NCBI GenBank assembly: GCA_949987705.1 | Contig: OX465286.1 | Location: 19,357,676-19,421,675, forward strand | DNA from: Thereva unica | Lineage: Eukaryota; Arthropoda; Insecta; Diptera; Therevidae | DNA length: 64,000 bases | Reading direction: 5' to 3' | Shown: in pieces, positions 55,496-64,000 of the stretch | How the letters are laid out: each line of letters begins with the position of its first letter | Position numbering within the stretch: the stretch's first letter is position 1 | Notes under the pieces: model-generated | What the model was told of the DNA's origin: nothing | Databases searched by the model: none | Seen by the model: only the letters and a program-made list of their open reading frames with translations | Position numbers and translations under genes: made by a program

Positions 55496-55600
55496 GAGCA
55501 TTCATCCTAATTAATTAGCGGGAGAGTTTTTTGAGCTTAAAGCGTAAGTAAACTCAGCACAAAAGCAAGATCGCGAAGCAGATCCTGATTGGACAAAAGC

Positions 55601-55935
55601 AGGGGTGCGCTTTCATAGGTGCAACTGGTATATTTGCACTGGGCGCAATTGGACAGGGCGCAATTCCAAAAAAGAGAAAGAAAAATTCCGTGCCTTCATT
55701 TTCAATGAGTATTTGTGTCTTCTTTCATTTTCCTTTACTGCCATCAAAAGATGATAAAGTTGATGCATCAAAATTATCCAACCAAACTCTCCTATTTGAC
55801 GGGTTATCAATAAAGCGCACGCCTGTGATGGAAGACAAAAATAACTCATGCATGGACCTTCTTTTTGTATCCATGTTTGTGTAAATGGTTCAAAACACTT
55901 GTGTGGGTAATACCTAGCAAACATATATTCCTTAT
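55601..55935. mobile_element. Second terminus of the GCGCCCGGTGC hAT family (fragment)
   Basis: CAGGGGTGCGCTTTCATAGG and TTTGCACTGGGCGCAATT repeat the same terminus as at 54961, in the same orientation. The opposite end is missing, so this is a fragment, not the partner end of the first one. Confidence 0.65.
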
Positions 55936-55941
55936 GATTGG

Positions 55942-56192
55942 AGTCCGTGACATAAAAGAAGGAAAATGAGCAGCTGACAGCGGATTGCCAAATTGTGAAT
56001 AAATCAGTCGCTTAGATTGTGGTGCAAAATTGATTCAGTTGTTTATTTTCAGTTGAATTGTAGTTTTGTTGTAAGTTCGTTCGTTCGTTCGTTCGTTTTT
56101 ATACAAACAGAGTGACGTTGCTCTCTTGTATGAGGCTCTCAATGCGCATGGAAACAGCGATTTTAAGATTCCCTTCTTTTATGACGCGGGCT
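55942..56192. mobile_element. MITE with CATAAAAGAAGG termini, copy 2
   Basis: Left AGTCCGTGACATAAAAGAAG, right CTTCTTTTATGACGCGGGCT. It shares terminus type and part of the body with 44822-44997. Contains a GTTCGTTCGTTCGTTC microsatellite (about 56074-56096). No gene. Confidence 0.75.
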
Positions 56193-57010
56193 GTAAATGC
56201 TGAAGTTTGAGAAGGGCTCCAACAGCTGCCGCATTTGTCGTAAAAATCTCCTGTAATAGTATTGGGCTACGATGATGGGAAATGAAACCTCCAGATATTG
56301 GGACAGGGAAGAGTTTAAGCTTAAGCTTGTGCGTCTACGAGCCTTTCTATCTAAAGAAAGACAGACTGAAATAAATTACAGAGAGAAATTACTGATTCCA
56401 GCATCTCTGGGTTTGTTATAGTTTATAATTTAGGCCAACCTTGAAGCACGGATATAGCCTGCGCCAAAACAATTGGAAATCTCAAAATCGATTTTTTGAT
56501 GCGCAGTGAAAGTCTCAAAATCCTCACCACGAAAGTAGATTCGAAAAGAAAAGTGCATCTCGTCATTCCGATCGTTTAAAACCCCAAATCACCCGCTCAT
56601 TTATATTTTCAATCACAATTAAATCCGTCTCACTGCGCGACTCTTGTCCGTCCTGGTCAGGTGCTATGGTGGAGTGTTGTCCCCGGTAAACGAGTTTCAA
56701 AAGGGAAATTAAAATGCATGTGCGTTTGGATTTTTTTCCATACACGGAATGTTAATGTATGTGGAGTTGTCATTTCCTCGCCTGCGGGTAAAATTCCCAT
56801 TTATTTTGGCGCGCACTATACCGAACATTCATTAGTTACATATGATTCATTGCGTTTACATGATGCCTTGAATTCTTGGATATAAAATTACTTGAAATTC
56901 AAGTTGGGTTTTCGATTCATTGAATAAAAGTATCAATTCGAAATTAGGGGGCAGCAAATTTATGGTTCGCCCCGGGTGGCAGAAATCCACGCTACGCCAC
57001 TGGCTCTATG

Positions 57011-57505
57011 GTAATCTCTTACCACAATCTATTCGTGCCAAGCTAGTTAAAACTCTGGTGATACCACATTTTCTTTATGGTGCCCTTGTTTACATTTCTT
57101 TTGACTCATCCTGTCGTCAACGTCTTAAGGTAGCATTTAATGATTGTCTACGGTATATTTTCCACTTGAGACGCTCGGATCATGTGTCTGGCTATACAAC
57201 ATTCTTTATTAAGTCATGACATTTTTCGTCTTCTTGACATCATGGCACTGGTCCTCCTACATGAAGCATTTTATGCTAAAAGTCCTGTATACCTCTCCGA
57301 CTTCCTAGCTCCTTTACAGTCCCTGAGATCAATCAAATTTCTTATACCTGCTCATTTGTCCTTAATTGGTAGTCGCTCCTTCTTTGTGTATACAATTAGA
57401 CTTTGGAATTGCCTTCCTAAGACAATAAAAAGAATAGGCACAGCAGCAGCTTTCAGAAAGCAAGCATCTAGTTTTCTCTCTTCCTCTTCCTCACCTTTTC
57501 TTTAG
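57011..57505 (+). pseudogene. LINE C-terminus after the hAT
   Basis: Continues the split LINE: NLLPQSIRAKLVKTLVIPHF, LYGALVYISFDSSCRQRLKV, NDCLRYIFHLRRSDHVS, then after a frame change near 57190 IFRLLDIMALVLLHEAFYAK and YTIRLWNCLPKTIKRI, stop at 57505. This is the standard C-terminal part of CR1/Jockey-group polymerases. The 3' untranslated region and AAT-repeat tail follow. Confidence 0.87.
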
Positions 57506-57722
57506 TTCTTTTTATTTCCTTTCTATTTCTTGCTCCTATCTCTATCTTATCTATCCCCTATAATTTTCTTTTCTCTTTATTTTCTTTTCAACATTATTTA
57601 TTAAGGCTAGTTTAAGTTATTTTTTTAAGATTTAAATTTTTTTGCCGTTTGTTCTGTACTTTAAAAGATGTAGTTCTTGTGTACTGCCCCAATAAATGTA
57701 TAATAAATATAATAATAATAAT

Positions 57723-58018
57723 TTGATCTGTCAAGGCGTTCACCACAACTAAAAAATAAATAAATTAACGCTAAATTAGAAAATCTGTTTTGCTCCATAG
57801 ATGCCCGTACTCCTACTTCTTATCCTCACATCGTCGGAAAACTGCGCTCGCAATAGGCTGAGCTTATTGTTATAGCAACCTTAAATATAGCAAAATTCAA
57901 CATAGTTGTGTCGATTTAAGACTGAGAAAAATCCTTTTTTTTAAAGGTTAAAAATTGCAACACATGCGCACTACGCTTTCACAAAAATATTAAAAAAATA
58001 CCTATGTACCTGTAGCAA
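57723..58018. other. Spacer between two mobile elements
   Basis: No coding sense or terminus, apart from the flanking elements. Confidence 0.35.
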
Positions 58019-58816
58019 TCCTTACTAATATTATAAATGCGAAAGTAACTCTGTCTGTCTGTTACGCTTTCACGCCTAAACCACTGGACTGATTTTGATG
58101 AAATTTGCTACAGAGATAGTTAAGACCTTGGAGACGGACATAGGCTACTTTTTATCGAGAAATAAAGGGTTGAAGGGGGTGAAATGGGGTTGAATAGGTT
58201 GTAAGGGGGGTTTTATTTCTTTGGTCAGATTTTCTCCAAACTTAGTAAAAATACTCCTAACCATAAATAATGAAATACGTGCTTCATTATTTTTTGAAAT
58301 TCATTTCCTAAGGGGGTGAAATGGGGTTCAATAGGTTGTGAGGGGATTTTTTTTCTTTACTTTTTTTTCTATTGTATAAAAAATAACTGACTGACAGACA
58401 ATGCACAACGTAAACCGCTAGAGCTAAAGTGCTGAAATTTTGACATTGCATACCTATATTGAAGTCGACATCCACTAAGAAGCGATTTTTCGAAATTCAT
58501 CCCCTAAGGGGGTGAAATTGGGTTAACCCAAACCACTGAAGCTATAGGGCTGAAAGGATAGCTCGTGATCTCCTGAACAAAAGTCCTCACGGCCACAATC
58601 CTCGAGATTTAAAACTTTTACAAGATTTTGATATTTTTTCGATACATACCAAAAACCCAAAAATATTGCATAACATCATTTTTTATCAACTTTTAATGAT
58701 TCTATTGCCGTTTTTTCATTATCTCATCACAGAATATGCAGTTATTTGATCGTAATATTGAATAAAATGTGATATTAGGGAATACAATAGGTATTAAAAC
58801 GATTTCAACGAGTTTT

Positions 58817-59890
58817 TTATAATTCATCATCGTTTATTAGTTGAACATTATTTAAATCTTCCAGGCCTTCTCTGTGGGCAGCGTCAAATGATACATTAAG
58901 GAGGCTTCCATCAGGATATCGGACGTTTTCTTGATGCCGCGCATACCCAAGGTACCACAAAATACTCGCCACGTGTGCACATGTGCCGAGTGTTCTTGCC
59001 CCTGTTGGACATGTGCAATAATACCCAGTTACTAGATCATTTTGTTCTCGTACTTCTTCTTCCCTGTTGAAAGTTATAAAAACTTGATAGTTTTTCGCGT
59101 TTCGAAACCTAGAATGAAGTCCGACCCGTATAAGATTATCGTCGTGAATTGAAGTATCAATCTGAAACTCTTCATTTCCATCTCTTTGCAGTTTGCCTTG
59201 GATGTATGATCTGGGAAGAGCGACTTGATAAACGCCTACTGTCAGGTCTCTCAAATAATCTATATCAAGTCTTGGAAAATGCGGCACCTGATCGTGAACT
59301 AGTTCCCACTGAGCGGCTCTGTTTAAAAGGTTGCCTTGACGCACTCGAGTTTCATCGACATCGTTGGCCTGTTGAGCTCGCTGTAACATTTCTCTTGCAA
59401 GTTCAACCGTCGCACCTTGCATATAGATAAGAGGATGGTATTTGTTGATAAGGGCACCAGCTATTCTATAGTCAGTACCGATGTGTTTTGCATTTTGAAT
59501 GAGAAATGTATGGTCGAAATATTTGAAGATAGTTCGAAAATGTCCATTCCGTGATTCAACTAACCACCTATTTTTCTTAAACAATTGAGTATCATTTGCT
59601 TGCTGTGTCGTGAGTTGCTGCTGGCCACGTTGTAATGGAGCTGGCATTTTATAATTGATACCTAATTGACGTAAGAACGGAAGAACTTCGCGATAACCTC
59701 TGTCCACCAACATTATATCTCCGTTTTGGAACCAATCTCGCAAGGTCTGACCATCTTTTACAAACTCTTCTTGAAGAATGGCGGCGTCATTGTTGTAATA
59801 ATCCGAAAAATATGGACCCAAAACTGCAAGAATGTATCCATCGGTTCCAACAAGTATTGTTGGTTTTAGCAAATGCCGGTGAACTCTTGT
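58817..59890 (-). pseudogene. DDE transposase C-terminal part with SWIM zinc finger
   Basis: Minus-strand frame ending at 58817. It reads HRHLLKPTILVGTDGYILAV and LGPYFSDYYNNDAAIL, then MLVDRGYREVLPFLRQLGIN with the second catalytic D, and KKNRWLVESRNGHFRTIFKY with the catalytic E. These are the DDE_Tnp_4 features of IS5-related transposases. Near residue 325-345 lies a C-T-C-P...C-A-H-V motif (YYCTCPTGARTLGTCAHVAS), a SWIM zinc finger with CxCx(n)CxH spacing. The frame is uninterrupted for 350 codons. Its first 30 codons overlap the upstream frame, so one frameshift lies near 59885. Confidence 0.85.
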
Positions 59891-60368
59891 GAATGTAAGC
59901 GTATGCAGCGTCACATATAACAATCGCTCGGGGTGTCTCTGGTTGCTGATTGTACAGTTGATTTGCGAACGGAGTAACATGCTGATTTATGAAATCCTGT
60001 CTGCTAATGGCACTTGTACCAATATTGGCAGGAACAAATCTCATTGTCAATGATTTTCTGACTGCACTGATAGCCATGCTGACCGCTTGCCTGCTAGAGT
60101 AATTAAACAGAATTTTCAAGAACTCGTCTGGCAAACCTTGTCTCAGTTTGCAAAGATAAGCCATAAGATCTGTTTTTTTTTTCACATACTCGTATCTCAT
60201 GCCGTTTTCTTCAGGAACTGGATCACAAAACGCTAAAAGTTCTTGAAACTGTTCTTTATTGAGAGAGAGCAGATAAGAAAAATCCTCTTCTGATACTAAT
60301 TCGAATGCATCTTCTAGTCGCGGTTGGGAAGTTGCTATATTGCGAAGTTGCTCCAAAAAGACTTGCAT
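59880..60368 (-). pseudogene. Transposase middle part: helix-turn-helix and first catalytic Asp
   Basis: Minus-strand frame of 160 useful codons: LNKEQFQELLAFCDPVPEEN, then KKTDLMAYLCKLRQGLPDEF and LFNYSSRQAVSMAISAVRKS, which form the HTH_Tnp_4-type DNA-binding region. IVICDAAYAYIHKSS then holds the first catalytic D and the AYxYIxKSS signature shared by IS5-related eukaryotic transposases. After this the frame leaves homology near 59885 and the protein continues one frame over. Hence two frameshifts in the whole gene, and inactivity in this copy unless the assembly contains errors. Confidence 0.83.
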
Positions 60369-60369
60369 C

Positions 60370-60837
60370 TGATTTCCAGGTATTCGACAAGGTCTGTTTG
60401 TCGAACGTAATCCTGGTACTAATTAAGCAATCATCAATCCATTCGCATTCAGATGATGTGTGCAAGCAAAATCTCACATTTTCCGGAACGTATATGTTAC
60501 CTTGCACAAAAATATGTACTCTTAATTGTAGAGATGCTCTGATAACATTATTTTCTGCACCGCAGAGAGCACAGGCCCGATCACCTCTTTGATTCATCAC
60601 GTTTAATCTTAAACACGTCGGGTCTGCTTGTATTTCTGCAACTTCAATGTTAATTGATTGATGACAATTCGTACAAACTCTTGTGTTTTCGTCGATATCC
60701 AGGTCAGGTAATTCATTGTTATTTCGTCTATATGCGGCGACTTGTTGGTGATTTTCATCTGGACCGATACGGGGCAGCTGTGGAGGTGCACTCATACGAT
60801 CACAAACATAACATCTTAATCGACGTCTGTTGCTCAT
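60370..60837 (-). pseudogene. Transposase N-terminal Cys-rich domain
   Basis: Starts best at MSNRRRLRCYVCDRMS (60837), since the Met at 60861 lies in the target duplication of the hAT MITE. Paired cysteines CYVC, CTNC, CALC and a later FCLHTSSECEW suggest a zinc-binding, DNA-recognising domain, as expected ahead of an ISL2EU-like transposase. Homology then shifts frame near 60370 into the helix-turn-helix part. The promoter side has been displaced by the MITE insertion about 30 bp upstream. Confidence 0.75.
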
Positions 60838-60865
60838 TGCAAAAATATTCCACTTTATCACCTGT

Positions 60866-62008
60866 CAGGGCCGGCGCTTGGGTTTTTTGCGCCCGGTGCA
60901 CTATGCCATATTGCGCCCCATGATTTTTTTTCAAAACACCAGTTTAGTCCGGGGAAATCAGCATTGAAAGGAGACAAAAATCCAAAATGACTGAAAATTG
61001 GTACACAGCTTCCTTATGACTTTTTAAGAAAACAATTTCGGAATTCAGCTTGCATATAGCTTTCTAGCGTTTAGTTTGTTGGAATAGTTGGCTGTTGTAA
61101 AATCCATGCTATTCTTCATCAAATTTCAAAAGGGAATTAACGATTACATCTAATTTTTGTTGGTTGGCCCGTGTGAAACTCGCCAATATTAATTTGTTAG
61201 ACAGTAATACCCCGGCTTTACCGGCTAAACTGCGCAAGTGTACTGTGTATACTGAACTTCAATTATTGCCTGAGTTCCCATACTTTTTCACATATTAAAC
61301 TCAAGAAAAATAAAGCCTGAGTTCGCCCAACAGAACATGAAATTGAGATTGAACGTAAAATCTCGCTTAGAAGAGAGTAGAATCAACTGGAATAATGGAA
61401 TATTCAGTGAGCTCTTCCATTTCAAACTTCTGGCGAAAAAAACAACAACAATTTCATGCATAAACTGAACATGCCAGCTAGTGAAGCCACTTATATGGAT
61501 TGAATGAAACTTTATAAAGCAACAAACAAAAGAGAGCAAGGAAAGAGGAGTTCTCGCCAGAAGGAGTTTTGTTTTCCTCATTTCGTTTATTTACCTCTTT
61601 TAACAATTCTTGAAAGAGAATTAAAAGTGCAGCAACCGGCACCCAAGTTTATGTGAATCTTGGTAAACAGACACAATACAGAGGCATCGGAACAATTTTT
61701 CTTTTGTGTGAGTGATATGGTGCTTTTTACAGAATTTTTCAAAAAGTGCTCCAATTAAATGAGAGATTTTTCTCTCACTTAGGTGATTTTTTCGTGAATT
61801 TCTTGAATCCCGAAGCAAATATTTCTGGAAACTTCCTCACGAGGAGTACAGCGACAGAAATTGGGTAAATTTGTGTAATTTCTTGCACCCGTGAGAATTC
61901 TTTTTCAAAGTTTAAATTTTTTGTAAATCTTAATTTCTGAAATTGCGCCCTCGACAAATTGCGCCCGGTGCAAGTGCACCATTCGCACCTATGAAAGCGC
62001 CGCCCCTG
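60866..62008. mobile_element. hAT-like nonautonomous element, GCGCCCGGTGC family, perfect 8-bp TSD
   Basis: Left end CAGGGCCGGCGCTTGGG then TTTTTTGCGCCCGGTGCACT; right end CACCTATGAAAGCGCCGCCCCTG (read from 61986). Flanking 8-mers are both TCACCTGT (60858-60865 and 62009-62016). TIRs are short at the very ends, but both subterminal regions carry GCGCCCGGTGC. The 1143-bp body encodes no transposase. It is the reference copy for the family also seen at 14643-15834, 54961 and 55601. Confidence 0.92.
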
Positions 62009-62708
62009 TCACCTGTTACGAAATAAGCAACATTTTAGGTGTATAATGTGTTTTGAACTGATGCAGATATCTGAATCTCTGATAAAAAGAATTATAGATT
62101 TCCACGTTTTCTATATAATTATTGTATAATATCATATGAAAAAGAATATGAATGAAGATTATACCTTTTATTAGTTCGCGACAGTTTCAAACGTTTCACT
62201 CAGTACTTTAAATCTTTACTATACTTTGCTAATATTTTTCAACATAACTTCCAATAATTTGACTCTGTAATACCTGCGTATTTTTCGATTGTGTTTACAG
62301 TATAGATACAGGATAAACAGAGCCCATTTTTATTAGTCAAAGTAGAAGAAATAATCAGCTAACTAATGAAAACATCGTAAAGTATTCGTTCTTCTATCAA
62401 AACAATGTCAGAATTCAAGTGAAATACTCATTTATTTATTACCGTGATGTTCAGAAAAAAATGACGATAAATACTAATCCCATTCCAAGAATTCACAATT
62501 CATTCATACTACGATCAAATAACAGCATATTCGGTGATGAAACAATGAAAAAACGGCAAGAGAATCATTAAAAGTTGATAAAAAAATGATGTTATGCAAT
62601 ATTTTTGGGTTTTTGGTATGTATCAAAAAAATATCAGAATCTTATAAAAGTTTTAAATCTCGAGGATTGTGGCCGTGAGGACTTTTGTTCAGGAGATCAC
62701 GAGCTACA

Positions 62709-62790
62709 ATTCTACGGGAACAATAATCAATTTGACGGAGGGCCATTTTCCATAAGATTTGTGCGGGGTCCTTTAAACAGTGCATCCCTA
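62709..62790. other. Unmatched segment beside the ISL2EU-like right end
   Basis: About 80 bp (TTTGACGGAGGGCC, GTGCGGGGTCC words) that has no counterpart on the left side of the nested transposon, where Helentron-type sequence abuts the inverted repeat directly. Either an older insertion or the result of a deletion on the left. Confidence 0.4.
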
Positions 62791-63534
62791 TAATGACATG
62801 GACATCCATTAAGAAGCGATTTTTCAAAATGCATCCCCTAAGGGGGTGGAACGGGGCTAACCTAAACCGCTAGAGCTAGAGGGCTGAAATTTTGACGGCG
62901 TATACCTATAATGACGTGGATATCCACTTTTTTGAAACTCACCACCTAAGGGGGGAAATCGGGAATTTTTTCTTCAGCCAGATTTTTGCGAATTTTGTAA
63001 AAATACTATAACACCATAAATAATGAAACACGGCGTCATGGTTTTTTCGAAATTCAACCCCGAAGGGGGAAACAGAGTGAAAACAGTTGTATGAGAAGTA
63101 ATTTATTTCAACAGTTGTTCTTAGAACTAAGTATAAAAACTATATAGCATATATAATGAAAACATGTGTTTCTCGAAATTCAAAATTTGTGAGACTCGAA
63201 ATTCTCTTTATTTAGGATTCATTTCTGATTGCTTCATAATTTCTTGCACCCACGTAAATGGGCGAACAAATTTAACGAACGTTCGTCAAACCCTAAAATG
63301 TCACGTCTCTTGATACATGCCAACCTCCGCTTCAAAACTTGCAGATTTGTTGAGGAAAGGTGATATACGCAGCAATTTGTTTACCATATTTATTAAAAAA
63401 AAATGCACTATATCAAACCTTTTTTAGGAATAATAACAGCCGACTTTTTTGTTTTTTTTTTTTGAAGTAAAACAGTGCACAAAATAAACTTTTTTTATTT
63501 AAAGGCGTTGCAAGGCACGCGGGTTTCATGCTAG

Positions 63535-63917
63535 TTTATAATAACTGGGGTATTTCTTGCTTTAAATTTCTCACATTGAAATCTAAATTTTTAGTGGTGA
63601 AAATATCCTTTAAAATTGCCATTTTTGGGTGCAATAAGTTTGTATCGATTAGTAAATCTGTCATTATACGTATTAATGAAGCTTTCGGACTTTTTAAAAT
63701 CTAGCTTAATGAAAAAATCTAGTGATTTGGCAAATAGTAGGTTTGCAAATTTATTTTTGAACTGGTTAATAACATTGTCTAAGACTTGAAGATATACACT
63801 TGTTATCCATGACTCGGAAGAATTAACATCTTATGCTGATGATGGCAGATTGTCTTCATTGTGTTTCCCCAACGCGGTGTCGACTATGAAATCATTCAGC
63901 TTATTCGGTTGCCTTCG
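63535..63917. other. Spacer
   Basis: AT-rich, no gene or terminus identified. Confidence 0.35.
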
Positions 63918-64000
63918 TCTTTTGGACACTAGTAAGGGAGCGTTCAAGTAATACGTAACGCATTTGGGGGGGGGGGGGGAGGGGGTTTGTAAAACGTTAC
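63918..64000. mobile_element. Start of a MITE truncated by the window end
   Basis: AGGGAGCGTTCAAGTAATAC then GTAACGCATTT and a run of thirteen or more G. This is the terminal pattern of a common insect hAT-type MITE (CGTTCA...ATTACGTAACGC...poly-G). The rest lies outside the window. Confidence 0.55.

Larger units (their letters stand above)
54730..57002. mobile_element. 2.3-kb nonautonomous hAT with perfect 8-bp TSD
   Basis: Ends CAGTGGCGTAGCGTGG and CCACGCTACGCCACTG are perfect inverted repeats. The flanking 8-mers are both GCTCTATG (54722-54729 and 57003-57010). No hAT transposase is seen. The interior is a mosaic: two ends of the GCGCCCGGTGC hAT family (from 54961 and 55601), an RTE-like LINE scrap, a LOA-like RT scrap and a small MITE (55942-56192). 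It is either a deletion derivative that collected insertions or a composite. Confidence 0.93.
52485..57722 (+). mobile_element. CR1/Jockey-like LINE, split by a hAT element
   Basis: Begins in the endonuclease, so the 5' end and any ORF1 are missing. It ends after a 3' untranslated region with an ATAATAATAATAAT tail at about 57700-57722. The hAT at 54730-57002 lies inside. Removal of the hAT with one 8-bp repeat gives a continuous LINE frame across the site. Confidence 0.88.
58560..62705 (-). mobile_element. IS5-related (ISL2EU-like) transposon with ~195-bp TIRs
   Basis: 58560-58757 and 62508-62705 are inverted repeats, about 95 percent alike by eye, starting GCTCGTGATCTCCTGAAC. A TA dinucleotide borders each side (58558-58559 and 62706-62707 region), which could be a 2-bp target duplication. 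Between them is a three-frame minus-strand gene with a Cys-rich domain, a helix-turn-helix, DDE catalytic residues and a SWIM zinc finger. The gene type fits ISL2EU/IS5-like eukaryotic transposons as I remember them. A 1143-bp hAT MITE (60866-62008) sits just upstream of the gene. Confidence 0.7.
58019..63534 (+). mobile_element. Helentron-like repeat hosting a nested transposon
   Basis: The 5' end TCCTTACTAATATTATAAAT then GCGAAAGTAACTCTGTCTG, and the 3' end GGCACGCGGGTTTCATGCTAG followed by T, match the arthropod Helentron/Helitron pattern (TC start, CTAG end, insertion between A and T). No terminal inverted repeats link these two ends, as expected for rolling-circle elements. Both outer parts (58019-58559 and 62790-63110) carry direct repeats of CCTAAGGGGGTGAAA and GCTAGAGCTA-GGGCTGAAATTT-type phrases in the same orientation. 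No Rep/helicase is encoded, so it is nonautonomous. The middle is an ISL2EU-like transposon. Confidence 0.6.

Overview
This window reads as intergenic or intronic DNA from a repeat-rich insect genome, most likely a fly. The evidence is the mix of element families (I/Jockey-, R1-, LOA-, RTE- and CR1-like LINEs, a copia LTR element, hAT, PIF/Harbinger, Tc1/mariner, a Helentron-like repeat), short spliceosomal introns inside a transposase gene, and AT-rich spacers with microsatellites. I find no host gene that I can name and nothing prokaryotic. Almost all coding sequence belongs to mobile elements, and most of it is broken.

Layout. 0.2-3.3 kb: three LINE fragments. 3.6-8.9 kb: two copies of one hAT-like element in opposite orientation, a Tc1-like fragment, an element with CGAC-rich termini and a hAT MITE. 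9-13.3 kb: a tRNA-derived SINE, LOA-like LINE pieces and a motif-dense AT-rich element. 14.3-15.8 kb: a 5S rRNA-derived sequence and a 1.2 kb hAT-like element. 15.8-20 kb: mostly unique-looking spacer. 20.1-20.9 kb: an unidentified protein remnant split by a MITE. 21.2-34.5 kb: one minus-strand copia element carrying five separate insertions. 34.8-46.3 kb: decayed LINE fragments (two R1-like), a second 5S-derived sequence and a MITE. 46.8-52.5 kb: three more SINE copies, a spacer island and a LOA-like LINE. 52.5-57.7 kb: a CR1/Jockey-like LINE split by a 2.3 kb hAT. 58-63.5 kb: a Helentron-like repeat holding an IS5-related (ISL2EU-like) transposon, which itself holds a hAT MITE.

The main interest is how cleanly the nesting can be read. 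Target site duplications (TSDs) found by eye bound at least nine insertions: 8 bp for hAT-like elements (6.4, 20.2, 22.5, 54.7 and 60.9 kb; 7 of 8 bases at 3.6 kb), 3 bp for a two-gene PIF/Harbinger (TCA), a short Harbinger derivative (ACT) and a 3.5 kb element with about 0.6 kb inverted repeats (CAT), and 12 and 10 bp for two LINEs. The 3.5 kb element is the best candidate for something under-described. Its protein is not a standard DDE transposase; it carries a GCDTT-type motif and a cysteine-rich tail, and I tentatively compare it with Academ-like transposons. The PIF/Harbinger at 23.4-26.0 kb has an uninterrupted spliced transposase and may be recently active.
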